Positions 17,544-25,641 of a stretch of 25,653 nucleotides of DNA are shown piece by piece. The translations under genes and the position numbers were made by a program. This DNA is from an uncultured Eubacteriales bacterium (GTDB lineage Bacteria > Bacillota_A > Clostridia > Christensenellales > Aristaeellaceae), in contig CADBLV010000021.1 of the NCBI GenBank assembly GCA_902795555.1, positions 1 through 25,653 of the forward strand. Direction: 5' to 3'. The notes below the pieces were generated by a model. That model saw only the letters and a program-made list of their open reading frames with translations. It made no database searches and was not told the origin of the DNA. Positions within the stretch are counted from its first letter, which is position 1. Each line of letters opens with the position of its first letter.

Positions 17544-18815
17544 ATGGCTTGTACCGCGATTGTTGGAATCAACTGGGGTGACGAAGGCAAGGGCCGCATG
17601 GTCGACCTGCTGACGGAATCCTTTGACGTGGTTGTGCGGTATCAGGGCGGCGGGAACGCCGGGCATACGGTTATTAACCGATACGGGCAGTTCATGTTGC
17701 ATATGCTTCCGTCCGGTGTGTTCCGCAAGGGCGTTGTGAACGTGATCGGGAACGGTGTGGCACTGGATCCAGAGCACCTGATTCAGGAAATCCGTGAGCT
17801 GCAGAACAAGGGCGTTTCCATCACGCCGGAGAACCTGATGATCAGCGAACGGGCTTCCCTGCTGCTGCCCTGGCACCGGCAGCTCGACGCCCTGGAGGAA
17901 GCCCGGCTGAAGGATCAGAAATACGGATCCACCAAGAAAGGCATCGCACCGTTCTATTCCGACAAGTATCAGAAAAAGACGGTGCTGGCCGGCGAGCTGT
18001 TCTATCCGGACATTCTGAAACAGCATCTGGAAAGCCTTCGGGAGTGGAAGAATCTGGTGCTGACCGGTGTGTACGGGGCGGAACCGGTGACGGAAAAGGA
18101 GATTGACGACTGGCTGACGCAGTACTGCGCGCCGTTGAAACTCTTTATCCGAGATACCCGATCCTATCTGCTGGAGGCAAACCGGCAGCACAAGCGAATC
18201 CTGTTCGAAGGCCAGTTGGGCGCGCTGCGGGATTTGGATTACGGCATCTATCCCTACACCACGTCCTCCAACGTGCTGGCCAGCTTTGCCCCCATCGGTT
18301 CCGGGATGCCCGGAGTTGAAATCGAGCGGGTTATCGGTGTGGTGAAGTCCTATTCCAGCTGTGTCGGTGAAGGACCTTTTGTGGCCGAGATGTTTGGCGA
18401 GGAGGCGGATCGGCTTCGTCAGATTGGTGGGGAATTCGACGGGCATAAGCCGCATCGGGTCGGCCCGATTGATCTGGTCGCTACCCGCTACGGTGTTCAG
18501 GTTCAGGGAGCGACGGAAATCGCATTGACCAAGCTGGACGTGCTCAGTAAGCTGGATGAGATTCCGATCTGCGTACGGTACAAGCTGAACGGCAGGGAAA
18601 CTGATAATATGCCTTTCCCGTCGGTGCTCAGCAAGTGCGAGCCCGTGATTGAAAAGATGAAGGGCTGGGAACGGGACATTTCCGGAATCCGGAACTGGTG
18701 GGATTTGCCGGAGGAAGCCAAAGCATATGTGAAACGGATTGAGGAAGCTGTCGGTGCGGTGATCAAATGGATCTCTGTCGGCCCTGAACGGCACAGCATT
18801 ATCAGTCGCGGATGA
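17544..18815 (+). CDS. purA: Adenylosuccinate synthetase, divergent clostridial type
   Basis: PurA joins IMP and L-aspartate using GTP, the first step from IMP to AMP. The 423-residue frame starts at MACTAIVGINWGDEGKGR with GAGGTGG seven bases upstream; an upstream ATG at 17490 lacks family sequence. GDEGKG places the catalytic Asp at 13, and NAGHT places the catalytic His at 41, the same numbering as E. coli. STKKGIAPFYSDK, SSCVGEGPFVAEMFG and the GTP-site-like LTKLDVLSKLDEIP are present. The loop at residues 297-310 reads GHKPHRVG where the family usually has a TTGRPRR-type aspartate-binding loop. The Arg of the DKxxR segment is Lys (DKYQKK). It is thus a clear PurA relative with a changed substrate loop. 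A hairpin with a GCGG loop (18821-18846) follows the stop but has no T tract. Confidence 0.85.
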   Translation: MACTAIVGINWGDEGKGRMVDLLTESFDVVVRYQGGGNAGHTVINRYGQFMLHMLPSGVFRKGVVNVIGNGVALDPEHLIQEIRELQNKGVSITPENLMISERASLLLPWHRQLDALEEARLKDQKYGSTKKGIAPFYSDKYQKKTVLAGELFYPDILKQHLESLREWKNLVLTGVYGAEPVTEKEIDDWLTQYCAPLKLFIRDTRSYLLEANRQHKRILFEGQLGALRDLDYGIYPYTTSSNVLASFAPIGSGMPGVEIERVIGVVKSYSSCVGEGPFVAEMFGEEADRLRQIGGEFDGHKPHRVGPIDLVATRYGVQVQGATEIALTKLDVLSKLDEIPICVRYKLNGRETDNMPFPSVLSKCEPVIEKMKGWERDISGIRNWWDLPEEAKAYVKRIEEAVGAVIKWISVGPERHSIISRG

Positions 18816-18980
18816 ATCTCTGGCGACCGGCGCGGGCTGGCGGCCACTGGGACACGGTTCATGATGCTGTGATATACGGAATCATTGCTGTGCGCCATTC
18901 ATAATGTCGGCTCCGGAGGATGCTTCGTCAGAGTTGAATACATCATGAAAAAAATCATCAACAAGAAAGGATCATCAACA

Positions 18981-20246
18981 ATGAAGGGGAATGTAATCGT
19001 AGGACAGTCCGGCGGCCCGACCGCCGTCATCAACTCCAGCCTGGCCGGCGTGTTTAAGACCGCGAAGGAGCGCGGCTTCAACAAGGTGTACGGTATGCGA
19101 AATGGTATCCAGGGCTTTTTGGATGAACAGTACATCGACCTGAGTGACCATATCAAGAATGAACTGGATCTGGAGCTGCTTAAGCGCACACCCTCCGCTT
19201 TTCTGGGCACCTGCCGGTACAAGCTGCCGGATATCCACGAGGACAAGACGATTTACGAGCGCATCTTTGAGCTGCTGAACAAGCTGGAAATCGAAGTGTT
19301 TATTTACATCGGCGGCAACGACTCCATGGATACCATCAAGAAGCTGACCGACTATTCCATGCTGACCGGCGCGAAGCAGAAGTTTGTCGGTTGTCCGAAG
19401 ACCATCGACAACGATCTGGCCATGACGGATCACACGCCCGGATTCGGCAGCGCGGCTAAGTATATTGCCACTTCCACCAAGGAGATCATCTGCGATGCGA
19501 TGGGTTTCTCCTACAAGAAGAAGAACGTGAATATCATCGAAATCATGGGCCGGAACGCGGGTTGGCTGACCGGCGCTGCGGCGCTGTCCCGGGGAGAGGA
19601 CTGCGAAGGCCCGGATCTGATTTATCTGCCGGAGTTAACTTTTGACATTGAAAAGTTTGTGGAGAGTGTCAAGAAGCTGCTGGAAAAGAAGGATGTTGTT
19701 GTTGCGGTGGTGTCTGAAGGCATCAAGACTGCCGATGGACGCTATGTGTGCGAGAATTCCTCCGGATCAGAAACCAAGGATGCCTTTGGTCATATCCAGA
19801 TGACCGGCACTGCTTCCTATCTGGCCAGTGTGGTGCAGAAGGAACTGGGCTGCAAGACCCGAGCCGTGGAGCTTTCTACCCTGCAACGGGCCGCTGCGCA
19901 TCTGGCCAGTAAGATCGACGTGGACGAAGCCTTTAATGTGGGCGGCGCCTGTGTCAAGGCGGCGGACGAAGGTCGTACCGGCGTCATGGTCGTGATCGTG
20001 CGTGTGTCCGACGATCCCTATCAGAGCACCACGGATGTGAACGATGTGCATCGCATCGCGAACGATGAGAAGGTGGTTCCGCGGAACTGGATCAACAAGT
20101 CTGGTAACTACGTGACTGAAGAGTTCCTGGACTATGTGCGCCCGTTGATTCAAGGCCAGTATTCGCCCATGATGGTGGAAGGTCTTCCGCGGCATCTGAC
20201 CATGAACCTGAAGAATTATGACTGGATCAGCAAGGGCCATAAGTAA
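18981..20246 (+). CDS. pfp: Pyrophosphate-dependent 6-phosphofructokinase
   Basis: The enzyme reversibly converts fructose 6-phosphate and PPi to fructose 1,6-bisphosphate and phosphate. The 421-residue frame opens with MKGNVIVGQSGGPTAVINSS. GGNDS (111-115) has Asp where ATP-dependent enzymes have Gly, and PKTIDND (139-145) has Lys where they have Gly. Both changes are the recognised signature of PPi use. EIMGRNAGWLTG carries the substrate-binding MGR motif. The ATG at 18981 has AAAGGA nine bases upstream; in-frame ATGs at 18885 and 18945 would add residues without family match. The 165-base gap after purA shows no convincing promoter, so co-transcription with purA is possible. Confidence 0.93.
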   Translation: MKGNVIVGQSGGPTAVINSSLAGVFKTAKERGFNKVYGMRNGIQGFLDEQYIDLSDHIKNELDLELLKRTPSAFLGTCRYKLPDIHEDKTIYERIFELLNKLEIEVFIYIGGNDSMDTIKKLTDYSMLTGAKQKFVGCPKTIDNDLAMTDHTPGFGSAAKYIATSTKEIICDAMGFSYKKKNVNIIEIMGRNAGWLTGAAALSRGEDCEGPDLIYLPELTFDIEKFVESVKKLLEKKDVVVAVVSEGIKTADGRYVCENSSGSETKDAFGHIQMTGTASYLASVVQKELGCKTRAVELSTLQRAAAHLASKIDVDEAFNVGGACVKAADEGRTGVMVVIVRVSDDPYQSTTDVNDVHRIANDEKVVPRNWINKSGNYVTEEFLDYVRPLIQGQYSPMMVEGLPRHLTMNLKNYDWISKGHK

Positions 20247-20319
20247 GGATCAGCTTTTTCGGGGACGAATCCGATACAGCGTATGCTGAGCAATCCGATC
20301 AAGAACAGGGAGGGATACG

Positions 20320-21066
20320 ATGTCCGGACATTCCAAGTGGCATAATATACAGGCGAAAAAGGGTAAGGCGGACGCGCAGCGTGGCGCGGTCTTCACCAAG
20401 ATCGGCAGAGAAATCGCTATCGCGGTGCGCGAAGGAGGCGCCAACCCGGAATCCAACGGCAAACTGCGGGATATCATCGCCAAGGCGAAGGCGAACAACA
20501 TGCCCAATGATAATATTCAGCGATCCATCAAGAAGGCCAGCGGCGAGCTGAGCAACGTGGTGTATGAGGAAATTACCTATGAAGGTTATGCGCCCGGCGG
20601 TGTGGCGGTGATTGTGGATACAATCTCCGACAATCGCAATCGTACGGCCAGCGATGTACGCCACTGTTTTGCTAAATACGGTGGCAATCTTGGCACCACC
20701 GGCTCCGTAGGTTTCATGTTTGACGAACGCGGTGTGCTGGTTGTTGAGCGTGAACCCGGCAGCGACGAGGACGAGATGATGATGATTGCCCTGGACGCCG
20801 GCGCCGAAGATGTGAAGGCAGATGACGATGTGTATGAGATTTATACCGCGCCGAATGACTTCAGCACGGTTCGGGAAGCGCTGGAAAAGCAGGGACTGAC
20901 CTTCCTGTCCGCGGATGTGCAGAAGATTCCGCAAAATACTGTGGCAGTGACCGATCCGGACACGATTTTGAAGATTCAGAAGATGCTGGATCTGCTGGAG
21001 GAAAACGACGACGTACAAAACGTCTATCATAACGCAGATCTGCCGGAAGAGGAAGAAGAGGACTGA
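20320..21066 (+). CDS. yebC: YebC/PmpR family protein (TACO1 homologue)
   Basis: A 248-residue protein beginning with the family hallmark [20 protein letters not shown], followed by [50 protein letters not shown] and [19 protein letters not shown]. It ends in an acidic tail (LPEEEEED). YebC proteins were long annotated as transcriptional regulators; more recent work on the family links them to ribosome function at difficult proline-rich motifs. That is noteworthy next to genes encoding Pro-rich surface repeats, though the link is speculative. AGGGAGGG lies just before the ATG. The gene is 73 bases after pfp and followed by a strong terminator. Confidence 0.95.
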   Translation: MSGHSKWHNIQAKKGKADAQRGAVFTKIGREIAIAVREGGANPESNGKLRDIIAKAKANNMPNDNIQRSIKKASGELSNVVYEEITYEGYAPGGVAVIVDTISDNRNRTASDVRHCFAKYGGNLGTTGSVGFMFDERGVLVVEREPGSDEDEMMMIALDAGAEDVKADDDVYEIYTAPNDFSTVREALEKQGLTFLSADVQKIPQNTVAVTDPDTILKIQKMLDLLEENDDVQNVYHNADLPEEEEED

Positions 21067-21111
21067 TTTAACCGCAATCCAGACAGGTGAAAGCTGAAAA
21101 AACACACGTTT

Positions 21112-21144
21112 TGGCTCCGATACGTATGTATCGGAGCCAGTTTT
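21112..21144 (+). terminator. Strong terminator after yebC
   Basis: TGGCTCCGATAC (21112-21123), loop GTAT, GTATCGGAGCCA (21128-21139) is a perfect 12-bp stem followed by GTTTT. It lies about 45 bases after the yebC stop and closes the plus-strand gene run. Confidence 0.9.
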
Positions 21145-21635
21145 AATACCGCAAATTGGGAAAAACGATCGACAGAATGAAAGTATGTTTTCCTGCCCGG
21201 ATTGAACGCCAGGGGAAATGCTTCGTTGCGTTTTCGGTCTGCAGAGCAATCCTTTGAAAACGATCTGTATCTTTAAGCAGCGTCAGAGGTTTTGGATCAG
21301 GCGAAGACAGCAGGCCTGACGGTTCAACAGTTACGTGAACTCCGCTGCTGCCTGCATGAAGGATTGGCACGGACCGATTATCTGCTTCATCCGGACATTC
21401 AGCAGACTTTCCTGAATTCAGCAAAAAGTGTTCATGAAAGAAATTACTGGCAAGCCATGATCAGAATGGGAAGAAAAATCTGCTAATCAGGAATTGAGTG
21501 AGGCTTAATCCGTAAGCAATCACGGTTCCGGTATTATTCATGATGTGCTCAGCCAGGATAGCGGTCATCGCGGCTTCATGCTGAGAGATGGCAACACCAG
21601 GGATACGCTGGATAGCGATGTTTTACAGAAGATAG
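21145..21635. other. Gene-poor stretch with possible decayed reading frames
   Basis: No convincing gene lies here. On the plus strand there are three broken frames: a 26-codon one from the ATG at 21177 (MKVCFPARIERQGKCFVAF ...), a 64-codon one at 21292-21486 with a TTG start and no usable SD (QLRELRCCLHEGLARTDYLL, then HPDIQQTFLNSAKSVHERN), and a third, without a good start, that ends in the terminator at 21674. Their amino-acid composition looks protein-like, so this may be a degraded small gene, but I recognise no family with confidence. Base composition looks more AT-rich than the neighbouring genes. Confidence 0.3.
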
Positions 21636-21675
21636 CAAAACACCGCGGTGGAGAAAACTCCGTCGCGGTGTTTTG
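21636..21675 (-). terminator. Bidirectional-looking terminator after the minus-strand SH3 gene
   Basis: CAAAACACCGCGGTGGAG (21636-21653), loop AAAA, CTCCGTCGCGGTGTTTTG (21658-21675) gives an 18-bp stem with two central wobble pairs. On the minus strand it ends in TTTTG, 21 bases after the stop of the large SH3 protein. The plus-strand arm also ends in TTTTG, so it could work in both directions. Confidence 0.85.
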
Positions 21676-21696
21676 ATTGTGTTCCGGCGATGTCTG

Positions 21697-24006
21697 TCAG
21701 CCAACGGGGGTCATATTGGTGACCTCTCCGGTCTGCAGATCGATCATGTAAGCGCCGACGGTGTTCCCGGTGAACAGGCTGGCTGCGTTACTTTCTTCAC
21801 CGTTTACATAGGAGTAGATTACCACCAGCAGCTGATTTCCAACGACAGAAATCTTTGCCGTGGTCTGAGTCAGAGGATTGATCAGAGCATGAATTTCATT
21901 GCTGTTTTCGAAATAGGCCCGATAATAATCTGCCGCGAATTTTTCCTGTGTGTCTGTGGAGAAGTACTGAGAGGATCGCAGATTGCCCGTCGTATCATTG
22001 GACACCGGCCCGAAATAAATCAGCTTGAACTGTTTGACGATATCGTCTTTCGTCATTCCGCCGACGGCTGTTGTCGAAGCTGCGACGGGAATTGTTTCTG
22101 TTGTGGTGGTCGCGGTTGTTGCAGCGGATACAGGCGCTGTTTCGGGAGTGGATGCCGTCGTGGTGGTCACGGCCGCGGGTACTGTGGAAATGGCTTCCGT
22201 GGCAGCGGCAGTCGTCGTATCCACGGTCGTATCAGCGGTTGTAACAGTCTGAGTAGCCGCAGTTTCCGTAGCCGCGGTTGTAACAGCCTGCGTGGTCGCG
22301 GTTTCCGTAGCTGTGGCCGGGATGGTGATCGCGGTGTCATCCGTCTGGACGGCGGTTTCAACGGTAGAAGCGGCAACGTTGGTCGTAACGGCAGGCGTTT
22401 CGTCCACAGTTTCCGTCATGGTTTCCTCTTCCAGGTCGTTGCCAACAGTATCGGCTGCGGTCGTAGTTGTGGTTGTGGTTGCTGCAGTTGCGGTACTTGC
22501 GTTTGTAGTTGTGGTGTTAGTGCTGGTGGAAGCCGGTTCCACATATCCGGCGGGAAGTTCGTCCTCATAAACCGGGACAGAAACCATTTTTGTTACAGTC
22601 TGTGTTGAATAGACGGGCTTTTCCTTCTGGGTGAGCACACTCTTGCCTTTTTCGTCTGTCTCGTAGACATAATATTTCTTCGTTCCGGTTTGCACCCGTT
22701 CGGTTACCTGCATTTCCCGCTCTTCGTAATGATGAATCTTACGGGTTACAGCATCGGTGGGCTTGTCAGCGGATGCTTCCAGGTTGTACATGACGACCTG
22801 TTTTTTATTGGATGTGGTGGTGGTGGTTTTCTTCGATCCGGATGAAGAAGCCTTCTTTACAGTCGTAGCCTGCTGCTTTTCCGCTTTTGCGGCTGCCGCA
22901 GCGGCGGCCTTTGTACCCTCAGGCATGAAGGAGAAGGTAATATTCCAGATGATCTGCTTGCCCTTTTTGCTGACGGCCGTCAAAGACTGCGTCCGGGTGA
23001 ATCCATTGGTAATATCCCCAGCTGTGGGGGTATAGGTCTCTTTGCCGATTCCGCTTGCATTGTTCTTGCTTTCGATGAGACAGGTCAGATAGCTGAATTC
23101 AACATCGGGAGCCAATTCTACAGTGATCGCCTGGTTCTTTTGCGCGACAAGTTCTGCCCCATTGATTTCAAAAACCTTGCTCCAGGTTTTGCTCAACCCC
23201 TGATAATTATCACAGGTGGCTTCGACGGTCACTTCCATTTTCTTGGCTGTTCCGCTCTTTTTGATGGCAGTAATCCGATCTGATTCCTCGACACTGAGGT
23301 AAATGCCCTGGATATATCCTTCAGAACCCTTTGGGCTGGTGACGGAATACCAGAGCACGCCATCCACGATCTCTTCACCGTTTACGGTCAGTTCCTGGCC
23401 TTTTTTGGAGAACTTCTTGACCTGTTTGCTCTTGGCGTCCGGCGATTTGCGCAAAATCACGTTTTTTGTCCGGGTTTTGCCTTCTGCCGGATAAGCAGAG
23501 TTACCGGAGGTTGCGATGGCTGAGCCGGACGCTGCATTTGAAAGGGGAGCAGTCGTACCGGAATTGGTATTTCCGTTATTGTTTGTTACAGTGGTGGTAT
23601 CACTCCCCGTGCTGGTTGTGACTGTGGTGATGCCAACGCTCGGATTGGTGGCTGCGGGAGTACCCGAATCAGCTCCGGGAAGAATCAAAGCACCATCCGC
23701 GTTCGTGGTAACCGCAGTGTCCGTGCTCGCGACAACCGGCTGTATCGTTCCATCTGCGGGCTGGGTTACTGTATCAGTCGTTCCGGCCACAACAACCTGT
23801 GCAGACCCATCGCCGGTTTCAGATGCGGACTGAGTTGTCTCTCCGGTTGTGACAACGACCGACTGAGCGTCCGTTGTTATCGTGTCCACGCCAGGCTGGG
23901 TGTTCTGCTGGGTCGTATCAGCCACCGGGGTGACCTCCGTCGCAAAAGCGCCCGTCAGACTCGTTACCAGGCAAATGATCATCACCAGAGCAATCAATTT
24001 CTTCAT
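21697..24006 (-). CDS. Large secreted SH3-domain protein with Thr-rich linkers
   Basis: A 769-residue secreted protein. Residues 1-22 are a signal peptide (MKKLIALVMIICLVTSLTGAFA). Residues 23-177 are low-complexity Thr, Val, Gln, Asn and Gly. Residues 178-241 are a bacterial SH3-like domain (TRTKNVILRKSPDAKSKQV ... WYSVTSPKGSEGYIQGIYL). Residues 256-366 are an unnamed domain with CDNYQGLSKTWSKVFEING and NGFTRTQSLTAVSKKGKQ, also found in the second SH3 protein at 24772-25641. Residues 403-485 are a charged segment (HHYEEREMQVTERVQTG). Residues 491-648 are an extreme Thr/Ala linker. Residues 649-769 are a final globular domain (MTKDDIVKQFKLIYFGP ... YMIDLQTGEVTNMTPVG). No sortase motif or transmembrane anchor is visible; wall binding through SH3 is plausible. 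It has its own promoter and terminator. Confidence 0.85.
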   Translation of the reverse strand: MKKLIALVMIICLVTSLTGAFATEVTPVADTTQQNTQPGVDTITTDAQSVVVTTGETTQSASETGDGSAQVVVAGTTDTVTQPADGTIQPVVASTDTAVTTNADGALILPGADSGTPAATNPSVGITTVTTSTGSDTTTVTNNNGNTNSGTTAPLSNAASGSAIATSGNSAYPAEGKTRTKNVILRKSPDAKSKQVKKFSKKGQELTVNGEEIVDGVLWYSVTSPKGSEGYIQGIYLSVEESDRITAIKKSGTAKKMEVTVEATCDNYQGLSKTWSKVFEINGAELVAQKNQAITVELAPDVEFSYLTCLIESKNNASGIGKETYTPTAGDITNGFTRTQSLTAVSKKGKQIIWNITFSFMPEGTKAAAAAAAKAEKQQATTVKKASSSGSKKTTTTTSNKKQVVMYNLEASADKPTDAVTRKIHHYEEREMQVTERVQTGTKKYYVYETDEKGKSVLTQKEKPVYSTQTVTKMVSVPVYEDELPAGYVEPASTSTNTTTTNASTATAATTTTTTTAADTVGNDLEEETMTETVDETPAVTTNVAASTVETAVQTDDTAITIPATATETATTQAVTTAATETAATQTVTTADTTVDTTTAAATEAISTVPAAVTTTTASTPETAPVSAATTATTTTETIPVAASTTAVGGMTKDDIVKQFKLIYFGPVSNDTTGNLRSSQYFSTDTQEKFAADYYRAYFENSNEIHALINPLTQTTAKISVVGNQLLVVIYSYVNGEESNAASLFTGNTVGAYMIDLQTGEVTNMTPVG
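22237..22314 (-). repeat. Two tandem 39-bp coding repeats in the Thr-rich linker
   Basis: Two adjacent copies, 22237-22275 and 22276-22314, share most bases (GGTTGTAACAG, then GTTTCCGTAGC). They encode the 13-residue units TATETATTQAVTT and AATETAATQTVTT. They are the clearest piece of a more degenerate Thr/Ala repeat covering residues 491-648 of the protein. Confidence 0.75.
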
Positions 24007-24039
24007 AATAAAAGAATCCCCCTCTAGATAGTCATGGTT

Positions 24040-24068
24040 ATTCTAACATTGTTTGAAGGATTTGTAAA
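24040..24068 (-). promoter_or_regulatory. Promoter of the large SH3 protein gene
   Basis: On the minus strand a TTTACA -35 box (24063-24068) and a TAGAAT -10 box (24040-24045) are exactly 17 bases apart, with TG one base before the -10 (extended -10). An AGGGGG ribosome binding site lies about 11 bases before the ATG at 24006. Confidence 0.75.
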
Positions 24069-24308
24069 GAAATTATTTCAAAAAAAAGTATTTTCTGATT
24101 TTTACGATCATGAAAAGGAGAAAGATGCTCATTGAACAGCCATGGGCAGTGGAGTATAAAAAAATTGAACTGGCGAGGGTGGTTCCCCGACGGCCGGGAA
24201 CGTTTTTCTGGACAAATAGGGAAATTTCTCCTTTTTTCCTTTGCCAGACAAAAACGGGGATTGGATTTACAGTCGGATGATCCGGCAACGGTCCCACCCA
24301 AAACCCCG
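24069..24308. other. Intergenic DNA upstream of the repeat array
   Basis: An AT-rich stretch follows the divergent end of the SH3 promoter. A 51-codon plus-strand frame (24125-24280) has AAGGAG four bases before its ATG. It runs through a terminator-like hairpin, GTTCCC (24182-24187), loop CGACGGCC, GGGAAC (24196-24201), then GTTTTT. I therefore do not call a gene. A short plus-strand transcript ending at 24207 is possible, but no clear promoter is visible. Confidence 0.3.
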
Positions 24309-24506
24309 GTTACACTCACTTTTGGTTACACTCAAACGCGTGAATCGGCCGGAAGCCTTGTAAATAAAGGCGTTGCAGGCTGTGAACGGTTACACTCAAA
24401 TGAGTACGTACTAGTTTTGCATCTCCGAGAAGCCTTATCAATCAAGGCTTTCCGGGCGGGGGCGGTTACACTCAGATTGAGTGTAACCAAGGAGCAGTTA
24501 CACTCA
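24309..24506. repeat. Array of GGTTACACTCA repeats with hairpin-bearing spacers
   Basis: The 11-mer GGTTACACTCA occurs at 24309-24319, 24324-24334, 24389-24399 and 24464-24474. A 10-base version lies at 24497-24506 and an exact inverse TGAGTGTAACC at 24478-24488. The last pair makes a perfect 11-bp palindrome with spacer GAT. The spacers are also related: GAAGCCTT, seven bases, AAGGC recurs at 24352-24371 and 24429-24448. The whole is an imperfect tandem repeat of about 65-75 bases. A plus-strand frame crosses it, but the repeats fall in different codon phases, so selection is on DNA or RNA rather than protein. Confidence 0.8.
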
Positions 24507-24665
24507 AACCAGTGCGGACAACTTCCCGGTTCATGCCCGGAGAGACCGTTTTTTGTTCGAGATCCGTGAAAGCGGGTGTGAAACCAGAATCGTCAACCAC
24601 ACAGAGTGACTGACGAGAATCAGCGGTTCACAGAAAAGACACTGCGTTGTGTCGGCGAATGGGTC

Positions 24666-24704
24666 AAAAAATCCGCGTGCAGTCTGAAACGGCTGCACGC
24701 GGAT
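24666..24704 (-). terminator. Terminator after the minus-strand SH3/zinc-ribbon gene
   Basis: ATCCGCGTGCAG (24671-24682) and CTGCACGCGGAT (24693-24704) form a perfect 12-bp stem with a 10-base loop. On the minus strand the stem is followed by six T residues (24666-24671 as A on the plus strand). It lies 67 bases past the stop at 24772. A second small stem, TTCCGA-TGAC-TCGGAA, lies at 24736-24751. The remaining 24507-24665 holds nothing I can identify. Confidence 0.9.
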
Positions 24705-24771
24705 GAATGACTCCAATGGACGCTTAGCGGATCTGTTCCGATGACTCGGAAACACACAAGAATTAACTGGA

Positions 24772-25641
24772 TCAGTTGACTGTGGGCTTGGGCGTGCCGC
24801 AGAACGGGCAGTACAGCCAGGTTTCCAGATTACCGGTATGGCCGTTCAGGCAAGTCCAGGTGTTGCCGGCAGGCGTAGCAGCAGCCACAGCTGTCTGAGA
24901 ATTGGAACCGGCCACCACATTGTTTGTAGCGGCAGAGGTGCCCGTCTCAAAACTCGCTATGTTGTCTACTTCATAGGTGACCGGGGCTTTTTTGACCCCT
25001 TCAGGCAGGAAGGTATAGGTAATGACCCATTCGACTTCCTTGTCTTTACTGACGGCGGTCAGTTTCTGCTGGACGGCAAACCCATTCAGAACATCCTCGT
25101 AGGAAGGGGTAAAAAGGCTCTTCGCCTCACCAGTCGCTTTGCTCTTACCGGAGTTCGTAGCCCGGGTATAGATCGTGAACTCCGCATCCGCACCGATAGC
25201 AGTCTTCGGGTGGCGGCCGGCGACGGGCTTCCCGTTAATTTCACAGATCCAGGAATATTTCTTGCCAAGACCCTGATAATCTTCACAGCTGTAAGACTTA
25301 TCCAGATAGAGCACATCGCTGTAAACAGCGGAGGAGGCTTCATCGTCACGATCGTTATCTTCGACAGCCAGATCAGTTCCGATAATATAGCCTTCCTTTT
25401 CCTTGGAAGTGGTGATCTTGTACCAGACCTCGCCGTCCTCGCCGATTTCCATCTTGTTTACTTCCACTTCAGAGTCGGCTTTTAAATCAACAACCTTTTT
25501 TCCCTTCGGCTTAGGTTCCTTGCGTACGGTGGTCTTTACACGGGTATGACCATAGGTCGGATAAGTCGTTGCCTCGGCCAGAGGAGCAAGCAGCAGCACA
25601 AACAGGCTGACCAGCAAAAGAATACTTACAATACGCTTCAT
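24772..25641 (-). CDS. Secreted SH3-domain protein with C-terminal zinc-ribbon-like motif
   Basis: A 289-residue protein encoded leftward from the right end of the window. Residues 1-24 are a signal peptide (MKRIVSILLLVSLFVLLLAP). Residues 30-95 are an SH3-like domain (GHTRVKTTVRKEPKPKGKKV ... VWYKITTSKEKEGYIIGTDL). Residues 108-216 match the unnamed domain of the larger neighbour: CEDYQGLGKKYSWICEING, FTPSYEDVLNGFAVQQKLTA and FLPEGVK parallel its CDNYQG, NGFTRTQSLTA and FMPEGTK phrases. A short Ala/Thr linker follows. Residues 262-283 hold TCLNGHTGN and YCPFCG, giving C264, H268, C278 and C281, a possible one-metal ribbon. Only 12 bases lie upstream in the window, so the promoter and most of the ribosome binding site are not visible. 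Function unknown. Confidence 0.85.
   Translation of the reverse strand: MKRIVSILLLVSLFVLLLAPLAEATTYPTYGHTRVKTTVRKEPKPKGKKVVDLKADSEVEVNKMEIGEDGEVWYKITTSKEKEGYIIGTDLAVEDNDRDDEASSAVYSDVLYLDKSYSCEDYQGLGKKYSWICEINGKPVAGRHPKTAIGADAEFTIYTRATNSGKSKATGEAKSLFTPSYEDVLNGFAVQQKLTAVSKDKEVEWVITYTFLPEGVKKAPVTYEVDNIASFETGTSAATNNVVAGSNSQTAVAAATPAGNTWTCLNGHTGNLETWLYCPFCGTPKPTVN

Noticed and set aside
18816..18980. A promoter for pfp in the purA-pfp gap
   Set aside because: No -35/-10 pair with proper spacing was found; isolated matches such as CATAAT near 18900 lack a partner box.
24125..24280. A 51-codon plus-strand frame with AAGGAG close to its ATG
   Set aside because: SD spacing is very short, the frame crosses a terminator-like hairpin at 24182-24207, and the translation shows no recognisable domain or signal peptide.
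24132..24569. A 145-codon plus-strand frame across the repeat array
   Set aside because: It lacks a credible start and SD, runs through the hairpin and GGTTACACTCA repeats, and the repeats lie in different codon phases (LHSN twice, TLTFGYTQ elsewhere). It is best explained as chance openness in a repeat.
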